A stretch of 64,000 bases of DNA from Marivita sp051859345 (GCF_051859345.1 NZ_JBHYFV010000012.1:1-64000); one strand, 5' to 3'; positions 42,259 to 51,458 are shown, counted from the first letter of the stretch. The notes: generated by a model from the letters alone, not told the origin. Translations and numbers: made by a program.

Positions 42259-44790
42259 TCACTCCTCGCGGCGCCGCCGTGCAGTCGTGTAGATCAGCGC
42301 GGCCACGAGGATCAGCGATCCCTGAAACCCGTATTGATAGCTTTGCGACAGCCCAAGGAATGATACGGCATTCAGCACTTCAGTCAGCAGCACAGCACCC
42401 AGAACCGACCCGATGAATGTTCCGCGCCCGCCCAACAGGCTGGTGCCGCCCAACACGACCGCCGTGATGCTTCCCAAGGTATAGTTCACACCCTGAGCCG
42501 GATCGCCCACGCCGATCTGCGCCATCAGCATGACCGCACCAAGGGCGGTCAGAAGTGACACGGCGACATAGCCGAGCAAGAACGTCCGGTCGGTCGGCAC
42601 CCCGATACGCCGCGCCGATTCCTCGTGCGAACCGACAGCCCGCAACTGCCAGCCGGGGCGCTTGTGGCGCAGACCGAGTTCCAGCGCAATGGCGAGGCCG
42701 ATCATGACGACAAACGCGACAGGGATAGGACCAAGGCGCCAGGTCAGCGTGTCGATCACGTCAAACGAGATATATCCGCCCGGCCCGTCGCGCAGCACAA
42801 AGCTCATTCCTTGCAAGCCGATGAACATGGCAAGAGTCGCGGCAATCGGAGTAAAATTGGCAAAGCGGATCAGGACTCCGTTGATCAACCCGACGACAAT
42901 CGCGGCACCGAACATCAGTGCAAATCCCAACGCCATGGTCGCGGCTGTATTGCCGTCGTTGATGAAGAACGATCCGATCACCACGCAGAACCCGGCCAAC
43001 GGCCCGACGGACAAGTCGATCCCCCCCATCAACAGCGCAATCGTCTGCCCCAGAGCAATGAAGCCAAGGGCCGTGGCAAGAATCAGGATGTTCGAGACAT
43101 TGAAGGCTGACAGGTAGTTTTCGTTCTGCCCGCTGACAAAAAGCGCCAGCAGGACGGCAACCAACGCCAAAGGTAAGATCGTCGCATTGTCCGTTTGTAC
43201 GAAATGGCGCAGCTTCGCCCCGAGGCCATCCTGCGCCCGCTTTGCATCGTCAACGTGATGGGCATGTGTATCAGCTTCTACAGCGGCACCCACAATGCGT
43301 GCTTCTGTGATGTTTTTTCCGCGCAGTGTTTCGACAACCCGACCTCGCGACATAACGAGCACGATGTCGCAGAGCCCTTCAAGTTCTGCGGCGTCGGAAG
43401 AGTTCACGATGACCGGTGTGCCGGCATCCGACACCTCGCGCAGGATGCGATAGATCTCGAAACGGGCACCAACGTCCACGCCTTGCGTGGGTTGATCCGC
43501 AATGATGTAGCCCGGCTCTGACAGAAGTGCGCGCGACATGACGATCTTTTGCTGGTTGCCACCGGAAAGCGATGACACCTTGGCCTCCAGCCCGGATGCC
43601 TTGACTGCAAGCGAAGCAAACACCTCGCGCACTTTGGACAACTCGCGGCCGCGATCCAGAACGCCGCCTGCGGCGTACTTGTCGAGCGACGAGAGAGTGG
43701 CATTTTCGCGGATTGTCAGATCGGCGGCCAACCCTTCTGAGTGCCGGTCGGAGGGCAGGAAGGCAGCCTTGTCCTTCAACTCTTTCGCCGAAAGCAGCTT
43801 GCCCTTCAGGTGGATCTCGCCAGCGCAGGGCTGTAATCCCACCAAGGCGCGCATCAGTTCCGCTTGGCCGTTTCCTTCGACCCCGGCGACACCAATGATC
43901 TGTCCTCGACCGACGCTAAACGAGATGTCGGTGAATTTGCGGCCGCTCAACCCACTGACTTCAAAATTGACTTGTGGATTGGTCGTTTCGCACTTTGGCG
44001 GAAAGGCCGACGCCAGCGTGCGCCCCACGATCAGGTCGAGCAGTTGTGCGTTGGTAATCTGGTCGGCCGGAGCACTGCCGCGATGGCGTCCGTCGCGCAG
44101 GACGGTAACGCGGTCTGCGATCTGGCGCAGCTCCGCAAGGCGGTGCGTGATGTAGATGACGGCAGTGCCACCCGCCTTGAGTGTCCGAACCTTGGCGAAC
44201 AGCATGTCCGTGGCATCCTGATCCAGGGATGCCGTCGGCTCATCAAGGATCAGAACACGCGGATTGACCGCAAGTGCCTTTGCCAGTTCGAGAAGGTGTT
44301 TCTGGGCGATGGTCAGCGTGTCAACGCGGGCATTCAGCTGAACGTTCAGTCCGACCTCTTCCAAAAGCCGACTGCCTATGTGGTCCTTACGGCCCCCTGC
44401 GAAGACCGAGGCAGGCAAGGAAACCTGCAGATTCTCGAGCACGCTCATGTCGGGCAAAATGGCCGGATGTTGGTAGGAAATCGCGATTCCCAGTGCCGAA
44501 GTACTTTCCGGCGATAACGGCATCACATTGCGACCGTCAAACTCGATGCTTCCTGCACTGGGCTGAAGAACTCCGGTGATGAGGTTCATCAAGGTCGACT
44601 TTCCCGCGCCGTTCTCGCCCAGGATCGCGTGTACCTCGCCCGCGTGGATATCGACGCTGACATCGGTCAGCGCACGGACTGCACCGAAGGATTTGGACAC
44701 GCCGCTCAGGCGAACTACGGGGGTAGCCAGAGCAGTGTCGCGTATTTCCTTGGCCGTCTCAGCCGGTGCAACCTCAGCCAATGGTATCAT
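42259..44790 (-). CDS. sugar-type ABC transporter: fused dual ATPase and permease (RbsA-RbsC fusion)
   Basis: An 843-residue protein joining two normally separate subunits. Residues about 25-260 form the first ATPase (GENGAGKST at 58; VLILDEPTAS), 270-510 the second (degenerate P-loop GVEGNGQAELM, signature LSGGNQQK, IIADQPTQGVD with glutamine in place of the catalytic glutamate), and 545-840 an RbsC-type permease (GGIDLSVGPLAGF, SLLGGRGTFIGSV). The frame is continuous through the joint near 515-545. With the separate permease at 45920 and binding protein at 44866 it makes an asymmetric importer for a sugar, polyol or cyclitol. I do not see evidence of a sequencing fusion. Confidence 0.9.
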   Translation of the reverse strand: MIPLAEVAPAETAKEIRDTALATPVVRLSGVSKSFGAVRALTDVSVDIHAGEVHAILGENGAGKSTLMNLITGVLQPSAGSIEFDGRNVMPLSPESTSALGIAISYQHPAILPDMSVLENLQVSLPASVFAGGRKDHIGSRLLEEVGLNVQLNARVDTLTIAQKHLLELAKALAVNPRVLILDEPTASLDQDATDMLFAKVRTLKAGGTAVIYITHRLAELRQIADRVTVLRDGRHRGSAPADQITNAQLLDLIVGRTLASAFPPKCETTNPQVNFEVSGLSGRKFTDISFSVGRGQIIGVAGVEGNGQAELMRALVGLQPCAGEIHLKGKLLSAKELKDKAAFLPSDRHSEGLAADLTIRENATLSSLDKYAAGGVLDRGRELSKVREVFASLAVKASGLEAKVSSLSGGNQQKIVMSRALLSEPGYIIADQPTQGVDVGARFEIYRILREVSDAGTPVIVNSSDAAELEGLCDIVLVMSRGRVVETLRGKNITEARIVGAAVEADTHAHHVDDAKRAQDGLGAKLRHFVQTDNATILPLALVAVLLALFVSGQNENYLSAFNVSNILILATALGFIALGQTIALLMGGIDLSVGPLAGFCVVIGSFFINDGNTAATMALGFALMFGAAIVVGLINGVLIRFANFTPIAATLAMFIGLQGMSFVLRDGPGGYISFDVIDTLTWRLGPIPVAFVVMIGLAIALELGLRHKRPGWQLRAVGSHEESARRIGVPTDRTFLLGYVAVSLLTALGAVMLMAQIGVGDPAQGVNYTLGSITAVVLGGTSLLGGRGTFIGSVLGAVLLTEVLNAVSFLGLSQSYQYGFQGSLILVAALIYTTARRRREE

Positions 44791-44832
44791 CCGTTTGTTT
44801 TCCGCAGGTCAGGGGTTTCAGTTCAGCATGCC

Positions 44833-44854
44833 CCGGGCGACACGCGCCGCCCGG
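44833..44854 (-). promoter_or_regulatory. intercistronic hairpin after the ABC binding-protein gene
   Basis: Arms CCGGGCG and CGCCCGG pair perfectly around 8 bases, 11 bases downstream of the binding-protein stop and before the fused transporter gene. Without a T-run it is more likely a 3'-stabilising or partial-termination element that lets the binding protein be made in excess. Confidence 0.55.
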
Positions 44855-44865
44855 AGCAAACAGGG

Positions 44866-45933
44866 CTACTGGCCCACAGCCTTTGCCTGATCGTCGCCCG
44901 AAAGCTGGGACGACAAGTAGATCGCACCCGGCAGATCGGCACGGCACTGAACCGGGCTGGGATTGCCATCCGTGGAATCCTCGAAGTTCGGAGCTTCGAA
45001 GATTTCGGCTTCTGGCGGGGTGCCGCCTGTGGCTTCGGCGATCGCCCATTGCACGGCCAAACGCACGTTGTCGTTGCCGGTCGCAACGGTGAACAACTTG
45101 AAGTCCGGGTTGTCGGCCTGGTTTTCCTCCCAGAAGCAGCCCAGAGAGTTGCCGTCAGAAGTGGCCAGCGCCGGGATAGACCGATCAAAATTGCCGAAGA
45201 CCGGAAGCGCACCCACCAGAGAGGGTCCGAAATCCGACACGATCACGTCGATGTCGTCATGCTGCGCGATGGCGGCGGACAGAACTTGCTGGGTCAGCGA
45301 TGGATCCCAGTTGGTGACGGCGAAGGGATCGGGGTTGAGGAAAACATAGCTGTCATCCAGAATGTTTTTCATACCCTTCAGTTCGTCCAGTCCCTGGCTG
45401 TTTCCGGCCGGACCGGACAGGAACAGGATGTTGGCGCCGTCCGGGAAGTTTTCCTTGATCCAGGTGCCCCAGCTTTCGCCGTCAAAGACGAAATCGGCTC
45501 CGACGAAACGGGTGTAGTTCTTGCCGGCTTCGCCACCGACATTCACGCGATACGGCACGACAACCGCACCCGAACGATACGCGTTGGTCAGCGCGGGCAA
45601 GACTGCCGGGCCAGCATCGCCAAAGACGACCATCGCATTCACACCGCGTGCCGCCATAGAGTTGATGTCAGAGATCGCCTTTTGCGTGTCGCCCTGTCCG
45701 TCGGCATAGTAATAATCCGTGATGCTGGGGCACTTTTCCGCCTCCTGCTTGCCCGACGCGGTGGTGACGAGGCGCCAGCTGTTGCCGCCAAAGCCGTCGA
45801 GCAACGCCAGGGTCGCCTCGTTCGGGCCACACCAGGACGGGGTGTCCTGCGCAATGGCCGAGCTGGCAGACAATGCGAGCCCCAGACCCAGGGTTGCAAC
45901 GGCGCTGTGCGCCTTCAATTTAGATAGTCTCAT
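44866..45933 (-). CDS. sugar-type ABC transporter periplasmic binding protein (type I, RbsB-like)
   Basis: A 355-residue binding protein with a signal peptide (1-28, ending AIA) and two Rossmann-like lobes. The mature part begins DTPSWCGPNEATLALLDGFGGNSWR and carries AISDINSMAARGVNAMVVFGD and NDNVRLAVQWAIAEA, as in ribose/inositol-type binding proteins. A cysteine in WCGP and more near 275 and 340 could form disulfides. It collects the module's substrate in the periplasm. The start at 45933 overlaps the permease gene by 14 bases and has GGAGGAGG inside that gene. Confidence 0.88.
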   Translation of the reverse strand: MRLSKLKAHSAVATLGLGLALSASSAIAQDTPSWCGPNEATLALLDGFGGNSWRLVTTASGKQEAEKCPSITDYYYADGQGDTQKAISDINSMAARGVNAMVVFGDAGPAVLPALTNAYRSGAVVVPYRVNVGGEAGKNYTRFVGADFVFDGESWGTWIKENFPDGANILFLSGPAGNSQGLDELKGMKNILDDSYVFLNPDPFAVTNWDPSLTQQVLSAAIAQHDDIDVIVSDFGPSLVGALPVFGNFDRSIPALATSDGNSLGCFWEENQADNPDFKLFTVATGNDNVRLAVQWAIAEATGGTPPEAEIFEAPNFEDSTDGNPSPVQCRADLPGAIYLSSQLSGDDQAKAVGQ

Positions 45934-46948
45934 GGTTTTCCTCCTCCTTGGAACGTTGTCTTGGTGTCTTGAAACGGCTCGTCCAATCGATCGAGTAGAC
46001 CCCGATGCCGAAGACGAGAGCGAGCGCCTGCACGATTGTCTGCGCCGAGTAGGGCACACCGATCGACAGGGCGAATTGGCTGAGTTGATTGAGAAAGAAG
46101 GCCGCGATAACGACCGAGATCGGAAAACCGCGACCGCCGAGAAGCGACGTTCCCGCCAGAACCACCACGGCAACCGAGGGCAGCAAAAGGCTGTTGCCCT
46201 GAAAGGCGGTGGGCTCGCGGGTGATCCCCGCGATCAGAATGCCCGCCGTGCAATACAGCAGTTGGGCAAGGACATAGGCAGCCGCCTGATACCGCTTGAC
46301 GCCAAGACCCGCTGCGCGGGCTGCCTTCGGGTTTGCACCGATCGCCTCGAAACGCCGCCCGGCGACTGTTTTTTTCAGAACGAAAGACACGATTGCCAGA
46401 AACCCGAGGGCAAAGAAGACCGAATGCGGGATGCCAAAGGTCTGCCCTCCCGCAATACCTGCCAGCAGTTTGGTCGTGATCCGCGGAACGCCCCCCGAGA
46501 TGGCAAACACGGCGGAGTACAGCAGCGCATTCATCCCGATGGTCGCCACGATGGCGTTCAACCGAAAGTAGGCGACCATGAGTCCGTTCAGCACCCCTGC
46601 GGCCAACGCAAAGCCCACTGCGACCAGAACCGCCTGGAACAGCGCGGCGTCGTTGCCATTGGGTATGTGGGTGGCGATCACGACCGCCAACGAAACCGAT
46701 CCCGGCACCGACAGGTCGAACCCGCCCTGTTGCACCACCAGCATCTGACCCAGTCCGACAATGGCGAGCACCGCCGCGAACGGCAGGCTGCCCATCAGCG
46801 ACCCAGCCGACACCGCCGACGGCGCAAAGACAACGCAAAGCAGAAGCAATGCCAGCGTCGAAAGCACGATGGTCACGAACCCCTTGGCCAAGTTCACCGA
46901 AGCAAAGCCAGTAGCGCCGCCGAAGCTTTTTGGGGTGGTGTCGGCCAT
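45920..46948 (-). CDS. sugar-type ABC transporter permease (RbsC-like)
   Basis: A 342-residue permease of the BPD_transp_2 family with eight to ten membrane segments; GGFDLSVPGSVSLAVVIA is the conserved GG.DLSVG-like loop and GTSLLGGRGFPISVVIAA the late one. It pairs with the permease domain of the fused protein to make a heterodimeric channel. It is the first transporter gene in the operon order, preceding the binding protein. Confidence 0.9.
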   Translation of the reverse strand: MADTTPKSFGGATGFASVNLAKGFVTIVLSTLALLLLCVVFAPSAVSAGSLMGSLPFAAVLAIVGLGQMLVVQQGGFDLSVPGSVSLAVVIATHIPNGNDAALFQAVLVAVGFALAAGVLNGLMVAYFRLNAIVATIGMNALLYSAVFAISGGVPRITTKLLAGIAGGQTFGIPHSVFFALGFLAIVSFVLKKTVAGRRFEAIGANPKAARAAGLGVKRYQAAAYVLAQLLYCTAGILIAGITREPTAFQGNSLLLPSVAVVVLAGTSLLGGRGFPISVVIAAFFLNQLSQFALSIGVPYSAQTIVQALALVFGIGVYSIDWTSRFKTPRQRSKEEENHETI

Positions 46949-46977
46949 GTCGGGAAACCCTTTCGTTTCGCCTTGTC

Positions 46978-47958
46978 TCAGCAGATTTCGAGCGTGACTT
47001 TCACTGCCTTGTCGGGCGATTTGCCCAGGTCGAGCGCGGTCAGTGCGTCGTCGATGCCGTAGGTGTGAGTCTGGATCGGAGAGAGGTCGAACCCGGTTCT
47101 TTCAAGGAACCGGATCGCCGCCGGCCAGACACCGGGCGAGCCGATGCAGCCGCGCACGTTCAGGTTCTTGATCTGGATCTTTCCCAGCTCAACCGGGAAT
47201 TTCTGGCCGATACTGATGCCGACCATCGACACGTTGCCATCGTCACGCGCGTAGTCGAACACATTGGCAAGCGAGGACGGATGCCCGGCACATTCAACCA
47301 CCAGGTCGGCGCCGCCTGCGGTCATTTCCTGCACCGCCTCGATCGGATCGCCGTCGGTCGGGTCGACGGTGCCGTCGGCCCCAAGCTTCATCGCGATCTC
47401 GCGGCGCAGCGGCACCGGATCGACCACGATCACCCGCGCACCCATGCCGATGGCTGCGGCTGCTGAAACCAGACCGATCGTCCCGCCGCCGGAAATCACA
47501 ACTGTGTCGGCCGCGCACACGCCACCATGCCGAAGCACCGCATAATAGCCGCATGTAAACGGTTCGATCAGCGCACCCTTTGCATCATCGACCGCGTCTG
47601 GCAGCTTGTGCAGCCATTCGGGGCGCGCGGCAAAGAACTCACGATCCGCACCGTCCATGGAAAAACCGAAATGGTGGATGCGCTCAGGCGTATTGATCAC
47701 GCATTCGCCCACGACCCTGTCACCGGGATTGAACCCGCTGACATTCTTGCCAACCTCGACGACCTCGCCCACCCATTCGTGGCCGGGCGTGACGGGGTAA
47801 GAAATCGGGATGATGTATTGTCCCGCCAGCAGTTCATAATCCGAATGGCAGATACCGACGCGGCGCGACTGGATCAGGATCTCGTTTTCTGTGATGCCGG
47901 GCGTCTGCACCTGAGTGACCACAGGCTTGTTTGGTTCATCGAAAATCAGCGCTTTCAT
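46978..47958 (-). CDS. zinc-dependent medium-chain alcohol dehydrogenase, without structural zinc loop
   Basis: A 326-residue MDR enzyme. Catalytic zinc ligands are C and D region GICHSDYELLAGQ, HE in TPGHEWVGEV and E in GALIEPFTCGYYA; the Rossmann motif is VVISGGGTIGLVSAAAA with D for NAD (VIVVDP). The usual four-cysteine structural zinc lobe is replaced by GECVINTPERIHHFGF. This fits sorbitol/L-iditol/galactitol-type polyol dehydrogenases that lack that zinc. It is two bases from the Gfo/Idh/MocA gene and likely oxidises a polyol hydroxyl. Confidence 0.87.
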   Translation of the reverse strand: MKALIFDEPNKPVVTQVQTPGITENEILIQSRRVGICHSDYELLAGQYIIPISYPVTPGHEWVGEVVEVGKNVSGFNPGDRVVGECVINTPERIHHFGFSMDGADREFFAARPEWLHKLPDAVDDAKGALIEPFTCGYYAVLRHGGVCAADTVVISGGGTIGLVSAAAAIGMGARVIVVDPVPLRREIAMKLGADGTVDPTDGDPIEAVQEMTAGGADLVVECAGHPSSLANVFDYARDDGNVSMVGISIGQKFPVELGKIQIKNLNVRGCIGSPGVWPAAIRFLERTGFDLSPIQTHTYGIDDALTALDLGKSPDKAVKVTLEIC

Positions 47959-47959
47959 C

Positions 47960-48994
47960 TCAAGCTCCTCTTACCGCTATGGTGGGTTCCGCCACTTTCT
48001 GGATTTGGCCACTGCGTGAAGAGGCGAAGACCGCCTCGAGCAGAGCGATATTGTCGACCAGCTGCTGTCCAGTAACCGGATATGTCTCTTGTCCGCGTAC
48101 GGCCCGGGCAAAGGTCACGAGGTTGTCCTTGACCGGCTCGGCCTTGCCAATTTCCACGGTCTCTATCGATGCGCCCGCCATGGCCGAAGTGACGACCCAG
48201 CCATCCGGTGCCTCGACATGCGCCTTGTCGCGAATGTCGATCCAACCCTTTGAGCCATAGACCGTAAAGCGCGACATGAACGGATTTGCCAACGAAGCCG
48301 AGACATAAGAGGTGCCTCCCCCCGCGAATTTCACATACGCCGCCACGGTATCGCCCTGTGGCAGGTCCGAGGATAGCTGCTCGCAGATGCACAGCACGCT
48401 TTCTGCTCTGCCCAACAGACGCACAGACAGGTCCAGCAGGTGGATACCGGTTGCGGTCATGCCGCCTGCCGGTGCCTCGGTCGCTTTGACGCGCCAGTTG
48501 TCGCGATCAAGGCTGACAAATTTGTCATGGCTGAAATTCGCTTCGATCTGGTGGATGCGGCCAAGATCGCCCGCATCGGCGCGCGCCAGCATGTCAGCAA
48601 CGGGTGGTTCCCACCTGCGTTCGTGGCCCATGCCGAGGACCAGCCCGGCATTGGCGCAGAGCGCAACCGACCGGGCGGCCTCATCCGCCGTCAAAGCAAG
48701 TGGCTTTTCGCAGAAGATATGCTTGCCTGCTGCGACCGCCTGTTCGATCTGCCCTGTGTGCAGGGAATGCGGCGTCGCCAGAACGACGGCTTCAACCTCG
48801 GGATCGTTCAAAGCGTCTGTATAGTCCGCAGTGAGCGTCACGCCGCGCTGTTCACAAAGATCCCGCACTGCATCCGTGTTCGGCTCGACCGCACGAACGA
48901 CGGAAATGTCCTCGGGTGCGGCGCTCAGGACGGCCAGCATTTTCTGACCCCACCAGCCCATGCCCACGAGGGCGATTTTCACCGGCCCGGACAT
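47960..48994 (-). CDS. Gfo/Idh/MocA-family oxidoreductase
   Basis: A 344-residue protein with an N-terminal Rossmann domain (IALVGMGWWGQKML, GxGxxG-type) and the EKPLAL motif (lysine), followed by the alpha/beta substrate domain. The family dehydrogenates or epimerises sugars and inositols at a hydroxyl carbon. The setting with an RbsABC-type importer and polyol dehydrogenases suggests a cyclitol or sugar-like substrate. Its start overlaps the YciI stop by one base (TGATG). Confidence 0.88.
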   Translation of the reverse strand: MSGPVKIALVGMGWWGQKMLAVLSAAPEDISVVRAVEPNTDAVRDLCEQRGVTLTADYTDALNDPEVEAVVLATPHSLHTGQIEQAVAAGKHIFCEKPLALTADEAARSVALCANAGLVLGMGHERRWEPPVADMLARADAGDLGRIHQIEANFSHDKFVSLDRDNWRVKATEAPAGGMTATGIHLLDLSVRLLGRAESVLCICEQLSSDLPQGDTVAAYVKFAGGGTSYVSASLANPFMSRFTVYGSKGWIDIRDKAHVEAPDGWVVTSAMAGASIETVEIGKAEPVKDNLVTFARAVRGQETYPVTGQQLVDNIALLEAVFASSRSGQIQKVAEPTIAVRGA

Positions 48995-49281
48995 CAGCGG
49001 TTATCCACGCGTTTGGAAAACGGACGGATGGATACCGTTTTCCAGAGGTCAACCTTGGCGAATGGATCGTTACGATTGAATTCCTCGACCTCCGCCAGGT
49101 TGTCCGCTTCGATTACAAAACAGCTGCCGATCATGGTTTCCTCGTCATCTGCCAGCAGTGGACCAGAGATGACCGTCTTGACCGGTGCAGAGGTCAGGTA
49201 GGCCTTGTGTGCCTCGTAATTCGCCAAACGCTTTTCGACGGCGCCTTCGTGGTCGAGGCAATGGATCACATAATGCATCAT
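48994..49281 (-). CDS. YciI-like protein
   Basis: A 95-residue protein of the YciI fold: MMHYVIHCLDHEGAVEKRL, then HKAYL, GPLLADDEE, IEADNLAEVEEFNRNDPFA. The histidine of HKAYL and the aspartate of NDPF are the positions usually conserved. Structurally related to muconolactone isomerase. It occurs here in an operon with an intradiol dioxygenase, as does the other YciI protein at 29528. It may be a small isomerase or lactonase of the pathway. Its stop overlaps the Gfo start. Confidence 0.85.
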   Translation of the reverse strand: MMHYVIHCLDHEGAVEKRLANYEAHKAYLTSAPVKTVISGPLLADDEETMIGSCFVIEADNLAEVEEFNRNDPFAKVDLWKTVSIRPFSKRVDNR

Positions 49282-49288
49282 GTCCTCC

Positions 49289-50362
49289 TCAGGCTGCCGG
49301 GATGATTTTGCGCGCGCGCAGTTCGTCGAACACGTCGGTAAAGCTGTCTCGTGTGCTCTGGTAAGCGTCGAAGCCCAGTTTGCGGCTGTTGGTCATGTCC
49401 GTGAAGCATTCCAGTTCCCGCCCAAGGTCGGCGTCGCTGTGCCACCACGAAGCCAGGGTCTTGATTGGGATGTCCTGCAATCCGTATTTGACGATCATTT
49501 CCTGCCAAATCGCAGGGGCGTCGGCCATCTGATCTTCCAGCGGCGTCGGGTGGCCGGGATACTCTGCCACTTCCAACCCAAAATACTCGGCGATCTGCGC
49601 CCAGAGCCAGGTCCAACGGAAGACGTCGCCATTGGCCGTGTTGAAAGGCGTATTTGCCGCTTCGGGCGTCGTCGCCGCCCAGAAGAACTGCTTTGCCAGC
49701 AGCCGCGCATCGGTCACATCGGTCACGGCGTTGTACTGCTGCGGAGAGCCGGGATAGAGGAAGGGCTTGCCGGTGTGCTTGCAGATCGACGCATAGACCG
49801 CCAGCGTCACCGCCATGTTCATGTAGTTGCCGACTGTAAAGCCGATCATCGTGTGCGGGCGGTGCACCGACCAGTTGAAGCCGTATTTCTCGGCCATTTC
49901 GAAAAGCACGTCTTCCTGAGCATAGTAGAAATTCGGCCCCGGCAGGCGCGGACTCGATTCCAGGAACGGTGTATACGGCGTCACCTTGGCGTAATCGTCG
50001 AAGGATCCGAGATAGTGCTTGAGCCCCGTTACCAACGCCGCGTGCTTGACCGGCGCTTCGGCAATGCCCTCGAACAGGTTGCGTGCCATCAGACCGTTGA
50101 CGCGCACGTTCTCTTCTTCGTTCGCCTGGCGCGACCAGGTGCAATAAAAGACGTGGGTGACGTCGTGAGCCGCTTTCAGCGCGACACGGCTCGAGTCCGC
50201 ATCAGTTAGATCGGCCGCGATGTGACGGTCGGACCAGTCGAGATCGACGTTGCTCCGCGAGACGGTCACAACCGTCCAACCGTGGTTCTTCAATTCGCGC
50301 GCCGTATAGCTTCCCGACAGGCCGGTGGCCCCGACGATCAGCGCAATATTCTTGTCTGCCAT
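49289..50362 (-). CDS. PRISE-like enone reductase / NAD(P)-dependent SDR (progesterone 5-beta-reductase family)
   Basis: A 357-residue extended SDR with ALIVGATGLSGSYTARELKNHGW at the N-terminus. NFYYAQEDVLFEMAEKYGFNWSVHRPHTMIGF is the PRISE-type block in which tyrosine and lysine of a normal YxxxK are rearranged. The family reduces activated C=C bonds of enones with NADPH, as in iridoid synthase and steroid 5-beta-reductase. It may act on a cyclohexenone-type ring intermediate, in either direction. It lies seven bases before the YciI gene. Confidence 0.83.
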   Translation of the reverse strand: MADKNIALIVGATGLSGSYTARELKNHGWTVVTVSRSNVDLDWSDRHIAADLTDADSSRVALKAAHDVTHVFYCTWSRQANEEENVRVNGLMARNLFEGIAEAPVKHAALVTGLKHYLGSFDDYAKVTPYTPFLESSPRLPGPNFYYAQEDVLFEMAEKYGFNWSVHRPHTMIGFTVGNYMNMAVTLAVYASICKHTGKPFLYPGSPQQYNAVTDVTDARLLAKQFFWAATTPEAANTPFNTANGDVFRWTWLWAQIAEYFGLEVAEYPGHPTPLEDQMADAPAIWQEMIVKYGLQDIPIKTLASWWHSDADLGRELECFTDMTNSRKLGFDAYQSTRDSFTDVFDELRARKIIPAA

Positions 50363-50390
50363 GCGTCCATTCTTCCGTAGTTTTATCTTT

Positions 50391-51458
50391 TCAGGTGGTG
50401 ACGAGGATCTTGAGCTGTTCGCCCGCAGGATCGAGCAAAGCGTCGAAGCCCTTTTCGACCACGTCCTCGGCCGCGATGCGTGAAGTGATGACCTTCTCGA
50501 TCGGGAAGGTGCCCGACGCGACCATTCGAGCGATGCGCGGCCAGATCTGGGTCGGGTAGCACCAGGTCGCCTCGACCGTGATGTCCTTGAGCGCCCAGAG
50601 CATCGCGTCGATGCTGGCCGGTTTCATGTGCAGGCCGACCTGCACCACCTTGCCCTGTCGGCGGACAGACTCTGCGCAGGCGTTCAGCGACGCCTCCAGC
50701 CCGACACATTCGAGCGCGACATCGACACCGACACCCTCTTCCGTCAAATCCCCGACCATCGTCGCCAGATCCGCACCGCGCGGGTCCACGACATGCGCGT
50801 AGGGCGCGATTTCCGCAATTATCCGGCGACGGTTTGGGTTCGGTTCGGACACGATGATCGTGCTCGCGCCGGCTGCGCGGGCCGAGAGGACCGTCAACGC
50901 GCCGATGGGTCCCGCCCCTGACACAAGAACGGTCGAGCCAGCCTCGACTCCGCCACGATCCACACCGTAAAGCGCCACTGCCGCCGGTTCGATCATTGCC
51001 GCCTGTTCATCGGTGATGCCTTCGGGCACTGGCTGGGCGTTGTATTCCTTGATCACCGCCTTCTCGCCCATGCCGCCCCAGGCCCAGCTGAGACCAACAC
51101 AACCGAGCTGCGGAGACAGGTGATAGAGACCGCGCTTGCCGTAGTAATCGTTGCGCGGCGCCACAAGCGGCTGGACTGAAATGCGATCGCCTGCCGCGAC
51201 GTCGCTGACGTCGTGGCCCACTGCCAGCACCTTGGCCGAGAATTCGTGGCCCAGAATTTGGGGATTGGTCGCTCCAGTGTAGACGTGCGGCTCGGACGGG
51301 GTCACGATCGGACCGGCGATATATTCGTGCAAGTCGGTTCCGCAGATTCCGGTGACGATGGGTGCGATCAGTACATCGTCCGGCGCAAGCGTGCCCGACG
51401 GCTCTTCTACATCCTCAACCCGGATGTCCTTTGCTCCGTGAAAACGAACGGCTTTCAA
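50391..51458 (-). CDS. zinc-dependent alcohol dehydrogenase, 2,3-butanediol dehydrogenase/threonine dehydrogenase type
   Basis: A 355-residue MDR dehydrogenase beginning at a TTG (51458) with AAGGA seven bases upstream; MKAVRFHGAKDIRVEDV is the usual family start, and a longer open frame to 51758 has no family character. Catalytic zinc ligands lie in GICGTDLHEYIAGP, LGHEFSAKV and EPAAVALYG; SGAGPIGALTVLSARAAGA binds NAD. It is the first gene of the module C operon and likely makes the first oxidation of a vicinal diol. Confidence 0.88.
   Translation of the reverse strand: MKAVRFHGAKDIRVEDVEEPSGTLAPDDVLIAPIVTGICGTDLHEYIAGPIVTPSEPHVYTGATNPQILGHEFSAKVLAVGHDVSDVAAGDRISVQPLVAPRNDYYGKRGLYHLSPQLGCVGLSWAWGGMGEKAVIKEYNAQPVPEGITDEQAAMIEPAAVALYGVDRGGVEAGSTVLVSGAGPIGALTVLSARAAGASTIIVSEPNPNRRRIIAEIAPYAHVVDPRGADLATMVGDLTEEGVGVDVALECVGLEASLNACAESVRRQGKVVQVGLHMKPASIDAMLWALKDITVEATWCYPTQIWPRIARMVASGTFPIEKVITSRIAAEDVVEKGFDALLDPAGEQLKILVTT

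Noticed and set aside
44833..44854. Reading the hairpin as a full terminator splitting the module C operon
   Set aside because: No T-run follows and the fused transporter gene downstream is needed by the upstream binding protein and permease, so read-through is expected.
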